Counted from the stretch's first letter, positions 1 to 6,840 are shown. The stretch: 9,726 nt of DNA from Nitrospirota bacterium (GCA_021844645.1 JAKBTA010000050.1:1-9726), one strand, 5' to 3'. Translations and numbers: made by a program. The notes: generated by a model from the sequence alone, not told the origin.

Positions 1-2
1 CC

Positions 3-21
3 GCGAAGGAGAATCCTCCGC
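3..21. other. Short hairpin at left edge of window
   Basis: GCG and AGGA at 3-10 pair with TCCT and CGC at 14-21 around a 3-base loop. There is one A-C mismatch on the plus strand, which becomes a G-U wobble on the minus strand. No clear T-run follows on the plus strand. It could be the end of a gene lying to the left, but that gene is outside the window. Confidence 0.3.
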
Positions 22-63
22 TTGCAACTTTCTCTTGAAGTGTAGACAATCTTATTTGATAAG
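22..63 (+). promoter_or_regulatory. Predicted sigma70-type promoter and palindrome upstream of the LysR gene
   Basis: TTGCAA (22-27) and GACAAT (45-50) are separated by 17 bases, giving four of six matches to each consensus hexamer. Directly after the -10, at 51-63, lies the palindrome CTTAT-TTG-ATAAG, which would overlap the transcription start. LysR-type regulators commonly repress their own promoters, so this is a reasonable autoregulatory operator. The assignment is by pattern only. Confidence 0.4.
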
Positions 64-99
64 TAAAATTAAACTTTTTTAGTAAAAAGATAGGAAAAA

Positions 100-1032
100 A
101 TGATCAATAAGCTTGTGACCCTCGACTATCTCGAGACCTTTCGCGCGGTGGCAACCTCCGGCAGCATGCACCGGGCGGCCGAAGCCCGCCACATGACTCA
201 ACCGGCTGTAACGCGCCAGATGGGGATCCTTGCCCGGGAGGTCGGTGTTCCCCTCTTCGCCCGGTTCGGCCGGGGCGTGCGGCTCACCGCCGCAGGGGAA
301 AGTCTTCTCAGGGAGTCGGAGGAGATCTTCCAACGGATCGGGGAGGGTCTCGCACGTGTTCGGGAGGCTGATGGGGCCAGTCGGCACAGGATCGCTGCTG
401 GGGCAAGCCACTATGTGGCAGCTTCGGGTCTTGCAGGCCCCGTTCGGGAGTTTCGGGGGAGGTCGCCGGAGGTGAGGATCGACCTCTCCATCGGCTCCTC
501 CGAGGAGATGGCGGTCCGGGTTCGGGAGGGGATGCTTGATCTTGCCGTGGTGACTCTTCCCGGCCGGGTCGAGGGGCTTCGCCAGATCCGGCTCTGGACT
601 GACACCTTCGTGGCCGCTGTCCCCATCGACCACCCGGTTTCAGGAGGCACCGGCGTGAGCCTCGAAGAACTGGCGGCGTATCCCCTGATCCTTCCTCCCG
701 CTGTCTCGGCCACCCGGGTCCTGATCGACCGGGCCTTCCGGAGGAAACAGGTCCGGCCGGGGGAGGTCAGCGAGTTCGAAACACTTGAGGCGATTGCCGC
801 AGGGGTGGAGATGGCTCTCGGGTGTGCGATCCTCCCGGAGCGTCTCCTCACCACAGTTCCAGGCCGCTACCCCATGCTCGTCTCCTGTCCACTCAGCGAG
901 TTCGGGGAGTCCCGGGAGATCGGAGTTCTTGTCAGAAGCGGAAAGAGCCAGAGTGTTCACGAAACGGCCCTGATCGAGCTCCTCCGAGAGCGGCTTTTTG
1001 ATCCACGCTCGGACGGTGTCCGACGCGGCTGA
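100..1032 (+). CDS. LysR-family transcriptional regulator
   Basis: This 310-residue protein has normal LysR-family length and layout. Residues about 8-67 form the N-terminal winged HTH (LDYLETFRAVATSGSMHRAA, then TQPAVTRQM as recognition helix, then LFARFGRGVRLTAAG as wing). A linker helix follows, and about 95-300 is the periplasmic-binding-protein-like effector domain, including the segment around EFETLEAIAAGVEMALGCAI. It should bind DNA in the cytoplasm as an oligomer and respond to a small ligand that cannot be predicted. The ATG at 100 has a weak TAGGA five bases upstream. No divergent gene lies to the left inside the window and the next gene to the right faces it, so its target is unknown. 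The gene is visibly GC-richer (about 60-65% by eye, many CGG/GGG/CTC codons) than the central operons, suggesting a different origin or a region boundary. Confidence 0.9.
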   Translation: MINKLVTLDYLETFRAVATSGSMHRAAEARHMTQPAVTRQMGILAREVGVPLFARFGRGVRLTAAGESLLRESEEIFQRIGEGLARVREADGASRHRIAAGASHYVAASGLAGPVREFRGRSPEVRIDLSIGSSEEMAVRVREGMLDLAVVTLPGRVEGLRQIRLWTDTFVAAVPIDHPVSGGTGVSLEELAAYPLILPPAVSATRVLIDRAFRRKQVRPGEVSEFETLEAIAAGVEMALGCAILPERLLTTVPGRYPMLVSCPLSEFGESREIGVLVRSGKSQSVHETALIELLRERLFDPRSDGVRRG

Positions 1033-1295
1033 TCCTTCCCGGGGCGGCGCCGGGATACGGTGGTCAGGGTGGAGGAGATCAGGATCTGCTTGTTGCACAT
1101 CGGATTGTAGATCTCCACGAGATCGTCGAATGTGTCAGGATGACTTGAATGGGGAGAGGAATGGTTTCTTCTGGTTTTTGCGGGCCTTTTCCAGGTGATC
1201 TGATGGAGTAACTCTCTTCGCCTGTCACGAGAGATGTTCTGTCCGGGTGTGCGGAAAAGAACTTCAGCGGATGGGTTCGGGGGTGTTCAAGGAAG
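1033..1295. other. Intergenic region without a convincing gene
   Basis: The space between the LysR stop and the hairpins beside the His-rich gene has no good start plus ribosome-binding site on either strand. Its left part is GC-rich like the LysR gene. An open minus-strand frame spans about 960-1260, including a protein-like stretch (TFDDLVEIYNPMC near 1090-1130). It lacks an ATG of useful length and reads as low-complexity basic residues on both sides. A decayed gene is possible but not shown. Confidence 0.4.
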
Positions 1296-1355
1296 CCTAT
1301 CCAGCGGGGTTTCCCGATGGATAGGCCCTGAATTTCTTTTCAGGGAAGTATTCCC
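1296..1355. other. Tandem stem-loops after the His-rich gene
   Basis: Two hairpins stand end to end. CCTATCCA (1296-1303) pairs with TGGATAGG (1318-1325), with an inner GGG/CCC stem. CCCTGAA (1326-1332) pairs with TTCAGGG (1339-1345) around a 6-base loop. GGGAA-GTA-TTCCC (1343-1355) could form a third hairpin that competes with the second. They begin one base past the stop codon of the minus-strand His-rich gene, so they probably act as 3' end or terminator structures for it. No strong T-run follows on the minus strand, so termination may not be simple intrinsic termination. Confidence 0.5.
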
Positions 1356-1598
1356 TTACTTTTTGGTACCGAATGTGGCAGCGTGTTTTCTGCTCGCTTC
1401 GTTTTCGTGCTCTTCTGCAGCATTGGAGTGTCCGGATGCTGAGTGTGCATGATGTGCAGCACTCTTATGATCGCCGCTTTCATACATCTTGCTTGCTTCC
1501 TTGTGATGTTTTGCCGCTTCTTCGTGATGTTCGGCTGCTTCCTTGTGATGTTCTTGCGGTTTCATTTTGGATTTGTCTTTTTCTGTTTCAGTAATCAT
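1356..1598 (-). CDS. Small His/Ala/Glu-rich protein with heptad repeats
   Basis: This 80-residue hydrophilic protein has no signal peptide, membrane segment, Cys or Trp. Residues 16-36 are three near-identical heptapeptides (EHHKEAA, EHHEEAA, KHHKEAS). More His pairs and singles follow (HKSAAHHAHSASGH), giving 13 His in all. The charge and Ala pattern suggests a long amphipathic helix. I chose the ATG at 1598 over the upstream start at 1643 because AAAGGAG (1606-1612) lies seven bases before it. Similar small EHH-A repeat proteins occur in many bacteria as uncharacterised proteins, to my recollection. Metal or proton binding is a guess from the His content only. It is flanked by unrelated genes and appears monocistronic. 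Confidence 0.7.
   Translation of the reverse strand: MITETEKDKSKMKPQEHHKEAAEHHEEAAKHHKEASKMYESGDHKSAAHHAHSASGHSNAAEEHENEASRKHAATFGTKK
1491..1553 (-). repeat. Three-copy 21-bp tandem coding repeat
   Basis: The three heptapeptide units of the His-rich protein are encoded by adjacent 21-base units that are similar at DNA level. On the plus strand each contains a form of CTTCcTtGTGATGTT. The DNA similarity suggests fairly recent unit duplication, and copy number may vary between strains. Confidence 0.55.
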
Positions 1599-1747
1599 GG
1601 GAAGACTCCTTTGTTGGATGTGATGATCAGGTGTTAGAGCCAAATAATAAGCTCGGACCTAGATTACAATTCTTGGGGAGTTTGTTCTGTACGCTTTCAC
1701 ACGGATAAAATCTTTGGAGAAAAGGGGGAGGGTCTCCATCGACAAGA

Positions 1748-1915
1748 ATGAGTGATCTCGTTCAGCGAGACTATGTTCATGATCGTTTGATGCACATATC
1801 GGAGGCCAAATCATTTTTTGGGTATTTCAGGAGACCGGGAAAGAATAAGGCGATCAGGAGGATGGAAAAGCTGGTGAGTGCTGAGGGAAGAACGAGAAAT
1901 TCCCGAAAGTTTTGA
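1748..1915 (+). CDS. Possible 55-residue basic small protein
   Basis: The frame runs from ATG at 1748 to TGA at 1915 and ends six bases from the tRNA-Lys 3' end on the other strand. The product is basic (for example FFGYFRRPGKNKAIRRMEK) with no recognised domain. The nearest Shine-Dalgarno-like sequence (GGAGG at 1727-1731) is 16 bases from the ATG, which is too far, and it lies inside a GGAGA/TCTCC hairpin. A later start at the internal ATG of residue 15 (1790) is possible. I do not recognise a family, and it may be a chance frame. Confidence 0.25.
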   Translation: MSDLVQRDYVHDRLMHISEAKSFFGYFRRPGKNKAIRRMEKLVSAEGRTRNSRKF

Positions 1916-1921
1916 GACCAA

Positions 1922-1997
1922 TGGTGAGCCGCCTGGGTTTCGATCCCAGCACACTCGCCTTAAAAGGGCGATGCTCTACCGAATGAGCTAGCGGCTC
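1922..1997 (-). tRNA. tRNA-Lys (anticodon UUU), CCA encoded
   Basis: A full cloverleaf reads on the minus strand. The acceptor stem is GAGCCGC/GCGGCTC (7 bp) and the D arm GCTC-ATTCGGTA-GAGC. The anticodon stem is TCGCC/GGCGA with loop CTTTTAA, placing anticodon TTT at 1964-1962. The variable loop is 5 bases and the T stem is CTGGG/CCCAG. The T loop is ATCGAAA rather than the usual TTC-start. The discriminator base is A, followed by genomic CCA at 1924-1922. It decodes AAA/AAG lysine codons. It stands alone, with no neighbouring tRNA. Confidence 0.95.
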
Positions 1998-2004
1998 GAG
2001 GGGT

Positions 2005-2033
2005 ATTCTGCCGGAAGTAGCCTGTTTTGTCAA
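2005..2033 (-). promoter_or_regulatory. Promoter of tRNA-Lys
   Basis: On the minus strand a perfect TTGACA (2033-2028) is followed after 17 bases by CAGAAT (2010-2005). The expected start, about 7 bases further on, falls at 1999-1997. The only purine there is G1997, which is the first base of the mature tRNA. The predicted transcript therefore has no leader or one of a base or two. Confidence 0.65.
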
Positions 2034-2344
2034 TTGCCTATTGGGAGAATGTTTGTAGCAAGTCGATTTGTCCGGTTTGCAGTTCATGATTCCTCAGCTT
2101 TCAAGATGATGAGTCAGAGAGAGGTTTTCTGCTTCATCATACCAATATCCGACAGAGCGAATTCCTGTTAACGACAAGAGTGAATTGAGCGTTTTTGATA
2201 CGACTCTTGTCGTTTCTGATCGAACACTACTCATTTCTATGCTCCCAAAAAGATTGAGAGCGCATCCTGGTCCGGGTGAATCAGGGTTTTTCGGATGTTC
2301 AGGGCATCAAGACTCATTTTTCGCTGGGCGGGGAATAGAGGCAA
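2034..2344. other. Structured intergenic region
   Basis: I see no convincing protein gene here. The plus frame at 2185-2400 would start with TTG, lacks a ribosome-binding site and resembles no family. The stretch is rich in inverted repeats. ATGATGA (2106-2112) can pair with TCATCAT (2134-2140), a 12-bp stem lies at 2170-2214, and CCTG/CAGG followed by TTTTT lies near 2266-2291 on the plus strand. A small non-coding RNA could fit but no good promoter was found. Confidence 0.35.
2170..2214. repeat. 12-bp perfect inverted repeat
   Basis: AACGACAAGAGT (2170-2181) is exactly complementary to ACTCTTGTCGTT (2203-2214) across a 21-base loop. Inside the loop, CGT (2190-2192) and ACG (2200-2202) can extend the structure. 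Only TTTCTG follows on the plus strand, so it is a weak intrinsic terminator at best. It could be an operator, an RNA hairpin or a remnant of a mobile-element end. Confidence 0.6.
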
Positions 2345-2506
2345 TTATTTTTTCGATCCGTCTTCATGATTGTCTGCAGTATTGTCGTTTGATTCCCTGA
2401 GCTGGGTATAGTGATATGCCAACGACAGTATCCATGTGGGAGTATGCGGGTTCAGAAAAAGGGTTAAGCATGCCACCCATTGCATTTCAAGTGGTGCATT
2501 GAGCAT
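2345..2506 (-). pseudogene. Possible gene remnant, downstream of the permease
   Basis: A minus-strand frame from ATG near 2506 to TAA at 2345 encodes about 53 residues. They include MQWVACLTLFLNP and TWILSLAYHYTQLRES, then a hydrophilic tail ending SKK. The alternating hydrophobic pattern with LNP between two stretches looks like the last strands of an outer-membrane porin (OprP-like proteins have a similar LNPN turn). There is no Shine-Dalgarno, and the frame continues past the TAA to about 2258. The same frame is open upstream inside the permease gene, so the short ORF could be chance. The porin idea is inference only. Confidence 0.2.
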
Positions 2507-2549
2507 AAGAACTGGGTTTTCTGCGGGCAGTTTTTTGTATCGCTTTAGA

Positions 2550-3602
2550 TCAATGGGCTTCTGATTGAGGCGGGAGCATGTGACGCCATACTTCCAGAAA
2601 GACTGACAGGATGATTGGGCCAATGAAAAGACCAATCAAGCCAAATGTCTCAAGTCCTCCGAGAACTCCCAGCAAGATCATGAGAAAAGGGATGTGGGAG
2701 GTTCTTCCTATAAACATGGGTTTGACGAAGTGTTCCATGCCTCCCGATACCAACATGTTCCATGATGCGAAGACAACTGCAGTGATGGGGTGTCCTGTTG
2801 CCAGAAGGTAGATGGTGGCCGGAAGCCAGATGATGGTTGCTCCCACCGGAAACAGAGAGGCGATAAAAATGGCGGTCGAGAGAAGCAGAATGTTGGGAAC
2901 CCCAGCAATCTTAAGGGCCGGTGCGGCCAAGAGGGCTTGAGCAAGGGATGTAAAAAAAAGCCCATAGATGATCCCCTTGGTTGTTGGCGGGATAACACCC
3001 AAGGGCCTTGTCAGATTTTCTCCGGCTGCGGAGTCGGACAACCGGCTGATTTGTTCCCAGATATTTTGGCCATGAAAAAGAAAAGCAAATGTTCCGAGGA
3101 GCATGATGAGAAGCTTGATCAGCCAATGTCCCAAACTTGAAGCAATGGAGAGAAACTGGTTGCCGATTTCCATGAGGTGGGATTCAAGTTTTCCCGTGAC
3201 GCCAGTCAGCATCTGGGTGTTTGTCCGTAACCCGGTGGTCAGAAGGGAGATCTTGTGGCCAATGAATGGAAGTTTTATCAGCCATGAGGGGAGTGTTGCC
3301 GACGGGTTTTGGAGAAAATCCCTGAGAGAAAGTGTCTCAAGGAAAATCTCCTGACCGATGGGAACAGCCAGAAGTGTCAGTGGTAGAAGAACCAGGAGGC
3401 AGAACAGGAAGACCGTCAGCAATGCTGCCATAAAGGAGCTTGAGATCCATTTTTTGATGAAGCGCTGGATGGGGGAGAGGGCGAATGCCATAATCGCCCC
3501 CCAGACAAGCGGTTCCAGATAGGGTGCGATGACCCAGTACGCCAGAATCGTTGCCAGCCCAAGCAACACAAAAAGGGATTTTCTGTCCTTTGTTTCGTTC
3601 AT
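2550..3602 (-). CDS. AI-2E family transporter (PerM/YdiK-like permease)
   Basis: This 350-residue integral inner-membrane protein has the family's layout. Two or three N-terminal helices (about 9-46 and 57-82) are followed by a soluble stretch (about 85-150). A long C-terminal membrane block (about 155-336) ends with the diagnostic HFVKPMFIGR, then LGVLGGLETFGLIGLFIGP (about 291-329). The family is named for proposed autoinducer-2 export, but members vary and the substrate cannot be told here. I chose the ATG at 3602 because it overlaps the leuD stop as ATGA, typical of translational coupling. A GTG at 3626 would add eight residues lying inside leuD. It is the last gene of the leuC-leuD unit, so it is probably co-expressed with leucine synthesis, though a functional link is not shown. 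Confidence 0.88.
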   Translation of the reverse strand: MNETKDRKSLFVLLGLATILAYWVIAPYLEPLVWGAIMAFALSPIQRFIKKWISSSFMAALLTVFLFCLLVLLPLTLLAVPIGQEIFLETLSLRDFLQNPSATLPSWLIKLPFIGHKISLLTTGLRTNTQMLTGVTGKLESHLMEIGNQFLSIASSLGHWLIKLLIMLLGTFAFLFHGQNIWEQISRLSDSAAGENLTRPLGVIPPTTKGIIYGLFFTSLAQALLAAPALKIAGVPNILLLSTAIFIASLFPVGATIIWLPATIYLLATGHPITAVVFASWNMLVSGGMEHFVKPMFIGRTSHIPFLMILLGVLGGLETFGLIGLFIGPIILSVFLEVWRHMLPPQSEAH

Positions 3603-4225
3603 GCAGTCATGTCGGGGAAAAGCCACGGGGCATCTTTTCGTCTCCGATTTTCGTAGTCGGTGATCAGAGCCTTTTTCTCAAGGGTCAGGCTGATATCGTC
3701 GAGTCCTTCGATGAGGCATTTCTTGAGGAAGGAGTCGATTTCAAACGGAAGTTTTTTTCCATCGGGAAGGAGAATCGTTTGAGACTCAAGGTTGACCTCA
3801 ACCTGGTATCCGGGCGTTCGGTCGACGTCTTTGAACATTCCGTCGACAATCGTCCGGTCCATCCGGATGGGGAGGATCCCGTTCTTGAAACAGTTATTAT
3901 AGAAAATATCAGCAAAGGAGGGTGCGATAATGGCCTTTATGCCAAAATCCAGAAGCGCCCAGGGGGCGTGCTCCCTGGAGCTCCCTGATCCAAAGTTTTC
4001 TCTCGAGAGGAGAATCCTGCCACCTTTGTAGCGCGGCTGATTCACGACAAAGTCGGGGTTTGGCGTCACTCCATCAGAAAGGTATCTCCAGTCATAAAAA
4101 AGGCTTTTTCCAAGACCTGTCCTGTGGATGGTTTTGAGAAATTGCTTGGGAATAATCGCATCTGTATCTACATTCGCGCGATCGACAGGAATGACGATAG
4201 ACTTGAGTGTTTTAAATGCTTCCAT
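3599..4225 (-). CDS. leuD: 3-isopropylmalate dehydratase small subunit
   Basis: This is the small subunit of isopropylmalate isomerase, which converts 2-isopropylmalate to 3-isopropylmalate in leucine biosynthesis as a heterodimer with LeuC in the cytoplasm. At 208 residues it matches the usual bacterial LeuD of about 200. Visible signatures are NVDTDAIIPKQFLK (18-31), ENFGSGSSREHAPWAL (77-92), the swivel-domain substrate loop, and APSFADIFYNNCFKNG (101-116). I chose ATG 4225 because the protein begins at the conserved position. AAGGA lies about ten bases upstream, whereas a longer open frame to 4375 would run into leuC. It starts 19 bases after the leuC stop and overlaps the next gene by four bases. 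Confidence 0.96.
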   Translation of the reverse strand: MEAFKTLKSIVIPVDRANVDTDAIIPKQFLKTIHRTGLGKSLFYDWRYLSDGVTPNPDFVVNQPRYKGGRILLSRENFGSGSSREHAPWALLDFGIKAIIAPSFADIFYNNCFKNGILPIRMDRTIVDGMFKDVDRTPGYQVEVNLESQTILLPDGKKLPFEIDSFLKKCLIEGLDDISLTLEKKALITDYENRRRKDAPWLFPDMTA

Positions 4226-4244
4226 CTTGTATTTTTCCTTATTT

Positions 4245-5651
4245 TCAGTTCCAGTTTCGAATGTCGACAAAGTGGCCTGAAATGGCTGCAGCTGCTGCCA
4301 TTTCAGGGCTGACAAGGTGGGTTCTTCCCCCTTTTCCCTGTCTCCCTTCAAAGTTTCTGTTCGAGGTGGATGCACATCGTTCTCCGGGCAGGAGCTGGTC
4401 AGGATTCATTCCCAGGCACATGGAGCACCCTGGTTCACGCCATTCAAATCCCGCATCGATAAAAATCCTGTCCAGACCTTCCTTTTCTGCTTGCTGGCTG
4501 ACGAGCCCAGAGCCAGGCACAACCATGGCATGGACTTTTGGGGAAACCTTATGTCCTTTTATAACGCCAGCTGCCGCCCTCAGATCCTCGATCCTTCCAT
4601 TTGTACAGGAACCGATGAAAACCCGGTCGATGGGGATCGCGCTCAATGGTGTTCCAGGTTCCAGCCCCATGTACTTGAGGGCATTCCTGGCATTTTCTTT
4701 CGAGACTTCATCCTTGAAGCTCTCTGGAGACGGTATCGACCCCGTGACCGAAAGAACCATTCCCGGATTCGTTCCCCAAGTGACCTGTGGTTCGATTCTG
4801 GTGGCATCGATTTCAAGAACCCGGTCAAACTTTGCGTCAGGGTCAGAATGCAACGTTTTCCATGAGGAAATCGCCTTTTCCCAGAGCTCACCCTTGGGTG
4901 CCATGGGACGACCCTTGATATAGGAAAAAGTAACATCATCCGGAGCAATCATCCCGGCTCTGGCACCGGCTTCGATGGCCATGTTGCAGAGGGTCATTCT
5001 TCCTTCCATGGAAAGGGCCCTGACTGCGTCTCCTGAAAACTCAAGAACGTAGCCGGTTCCTCCATCAGTTCCGATCTGGCCGATGATGTAAAGGATCAGG
5101 TCTTTTGATGTGCTTCCTTTGGGAAGGTGCCCATTGACCCTGATCAGGAAGGACTTGGGCTTTTTCTGGATGAGCGTTTGTGTGGCCATGACATGTTCCA
5201 CTTCCGATGTTCCCACTCCGAAGGCAAGGGCCCCGAATGCTCCATGCGTTGCCGTGTGGCTGTCACCGCAGACAATGGTCATTCCCGGAAGGGTAAATCC
5301 CTGCTCCGGCGCAATCACATGAACAATTCCCTGACGGATGTCGTCCATCGTAAAGATGGGGACGGAGTACTCTCTTGCATTTTTTGTCAGGGTCTCGACC
5401 TGAAGTGCGCTGATGGGATCTTCTATCCCATTTTTGCGCCCGGTTGTCGGAACATTATGGTCTGGGACAGCAAGTGTTGCTGTTGGGCGATGAACGACTC
5501 GCCCTGCGAGCTTAAGTCCCTCAAAAGCCTGCGGGCTGGTGACTTCGTGAACCAGCTGCCGGTCTATGTATAGAAGTGTTGATCCGTCCGATTCGCTTAC
5601 GACGTGATCATCCCAGATTTTTTCTAAAAGAGTTCGTCCCATTGTTGTCAT
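4245..5651 (-). CDS. leuC: 3-isopropylmalate dehydratase large subunit
   Basis: This is the catalytic, aconitase-like [4Fe-4S] subunit of isopropylmalate isomerase. Its 468 residues match the bacterial heterodimeric LeuC length (about 466). Cluster ligands are visible as C349 in [14 protein letters not shown] and C409/C412 in [13 protein letters not shown]. Other family blocks are [18 protein letters not shown] (27-44), [20 protein letters not shown] (129-148) and [19 protein letters not shown] (431-449). The start is ambiguous. ATG 5651 has AGGAG only two bases before it, while ATG 5642 (residue 4) is about 11 bases from the same AGGAG and aligns better with E. coli LeuC. It is first gene of the leuC-leuD-permease unit. 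leuA and leuB are not in the window. Confidence 0.97.
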   Translation of the reverse strand: MTTMGRTLLEKIWDDHVVSESDGSTLLYIDRQLVHEVTSPQAFEGLKLAGRVVHRPTATLAVPDHNVPTTGRKNGIEDPISALQVETLTKNAREYSVPIFTMDDIRQGIVHVIAPEQGFTLPGMTIVCGDSHTATHGAFGALAFGVGTSEVEHVMATQTLIQKKPKSFLIRVNGHLPKGSTSKDLILYIIGQIGTDGGTGYVLEFSGDAVRALSMEGRMTLCNMAIEAGARAGMIAPDDVTFSYIKGRPMAPKGELWEKAISSWKTLHSDPDAKFDRVLEIDATRIEPQVTWGTNPGMVLSVTGSIPSPESFKDEVSKENARNALKYMGLEPGTPLSAIPIDRVFIGSCTNGRIEDLRAAAGVIKGHKVSPKVHAMVVPGSGLVSQQAEKEGLDRIFIDAGFEWREPGCSMCLGMNPDQLLPGERCASTSNRNFEGRQGKGGRTHLVSPEMAAAAAISGHFVDIRNWN

Positions 5652-5754
5652 GGCTCCTGTTTTGGTGCACGGGGTTTCAATAGATGAAATGAGTAGCTAT
5701 GATATCAAAAATTCTTTTTGAGTGCATTGGCCCGAATTTTAAAAAGGATGGTAA
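5652..5754. promoter_or_regulatory. Divergent leuC/rmlB promoter region with palindrome
   Basis: These 103 bases must hold both promoters. A perfect palindrome TCAAAAA-TTC-TTTTTGA lies at 5705-5721. Next to it, TATGAT (5698-5703) is a possible -10 for rmlB with a poor -35 (TTTCAA, 17-base spacing). On the minus strand TATCAT (5705-5700) could serve leuC, without a good -35. The palindrome overlaps both candidates and could be an operator affecting either operon. The rmlB ribosome-binding site is AAGGA about seven bases before its ATG. Confidence 0.4.
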
Positions 5755-6840
5755 ATGTCAAAACGGTGGCTTGTAACAGGTGGTGCGGGCTTTATTGGGT
5801 CAAATTTTGTACTGGAAGCCCGGAAAAACAATCTGGCCAAAGTGATGACGCTCGATCTTCTGACCTATGCCGGCAATCGGGCTAATCTTGCTGCGCTTGA
5901 TCACGACCCGGACCATGAATTTGTCCGGGGTGACATCTCTGATCCTTCATTGGTCAAAAGCCTTTTATTATCGTTTAAGCCAACGGCGATCTTCCATTTC
6001 GCGGCAGAATCTCATGTGGACAGGTCCATCGATCACCCCGGGATCTTTTTAAAGACCAATGTGGAAGGAACGTTTGTCCTTCTTGACGAAGTCCGGAAAT
6101 ATCTTTCAGTGTCTTCCCCGTCAGACCGGAAAGGATTTCGGTTCATCCATGTTTCAACCGATGAGGTTTTTGGAAGTCTTGGGCCGGCCGATCCCCCCTT
6201 TACCGAGAAAACCCCCTATGCGCCAAATTCACCTTATGCCGCGTCAAAGGCGGCATCAGATCACCTTGCAAGAGCCTATTTTCATACCTATGGACTGCCG
6301 GTTATCACAACAAACTGTTCCAATAATTTTGGACCATGGCAATTTCCGGAGAAATTGATTCCCACGGTTATCCTGGCGGCGATTGAAGGTAAAGAAATCC
6401 CCCTGTATGGGGACGGTCTCAATGTCAGGGACTGGCTTTATGTCGGGGATCATGTTCGTGCGATCAGACGCATCCATGAGGCGGGATCTCTTGGTGAAAC
6501 CTACAATATCGGTGGGAACAGCGAAAGGACAAACCGGAAGGTGATTGATACAATCCTGGCTATTCTGGATCAGGAAAGACCAAGGCCAGACGGCCGTTCC
6601 TATATGGAGCAGGTCAAACTTGTGACAGATCGTCCGGGGCATGACCGGCGCTATGCCATGGATGCAAGCCGGCTGAAAAGAGAGCTTTCCTGGTCTCCGG
6701 AGTTTTCGTTTGAGTCAGCGATCGGTGAAACCGTAAGGTGGTATCTGACAAATGAGGCGTGGTGGAAAGATATCCGTTCCAGGACCTACTCGGGTGAAAG
6801 GTTAGGCGTTTTGGCCGATTTGAAAACGGGGGGAAAATGA
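5755..6840 (+). CDS. rfbB: dTDP-glucose 4,6-dehydratase
   Basis: RmlB is an NAD-dependent extended SDR enzyme that converts dTDP-D-glucose to dTDP-4-keto-6-deoxy-D-glucose, the second step of dTDP-L-rhamnose synthesis. Its 361 residues match the family. The Rossmann motif TGGAGFIG is at 8-15. [15 protein letters not shown] (81-95) is the family signature, STDEVFG at 134-140 carries the Thr-Asp-Glu catalytic group, and YAASK (161-165) holds the catalytic Tyr and Lys. [16 protein letters not shown] (188-203) and RDWLYVGDH are the substrate-side blocks. The ATG at 5755 has AAGGA upstream. It is first of the rmlB-A-C operon, overlapping rmlA by four bases, and diverges from leuC. Confidence 0.97.
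   Translation: MSKRWLVTGGAGFIGSNFVLEARKNNLAKVMTLDLLTYAGNRANLAALDHDPDHEFVRGDISDPSLVKSLLLSFKPTAIFHFAAESHVDRSIDHPGIFLKTNVEGTFVLLDEVRKYLSVSSPSDRKGFRFIHVSTDEVFGSLGPADPPFTEKTPYAPNSPYAASKAASDHLARAYFHTYGLPVITTNCSNNFGPWQFPEKLIPTVILAAIEGKEIPLYGDGLNVRDWLYVGDHVRAIRRIHEAGSLGETYNIGGNSERTNRKVIDTILAILDQERPRPDGRSYMEQVKLVTDRPGHDRRYAMDASRLKRELSWSPEFSFESAIGETVRWYLTNEAWWKDIRSRTYSGERLGVLADLKTGGK

Noticed and set aside
960..1260. Long open minus frame with a protein-like stretch (TFDDLVEIYNPMC)
   Set aside because: GC-rich DNA often gives long open frames. There is no good start and the surrounding residues are Arg/Ser-rich and unlike a folded protein. Kept only as a remark in the intergenic entry.
1491..1553. CRISPR-like short repeats
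   Set aside because: The 21-base units are adjacent without spacers and encode the heptapeptides of the His-rich protein.
2185..2400. 71-codon plus ORF
   Set aside because: It starts with TTG without a ribosome-binding site, contains half of the 12-bp inverted repeat in its first codons and resembles no family.
2510..2536. Plus-strand terminator-like AACTG/CAGTT followed by a T-run
   Set aside because: The stem is only 5 bp with a 13-base loop, and no plus-strand gene precedes it.
4226..4375. 50-residue N-terminal extension of LeuD
   Set aside because: It runs back into leuC, and family members start at the MEAFKTLKSIVIP-like position.
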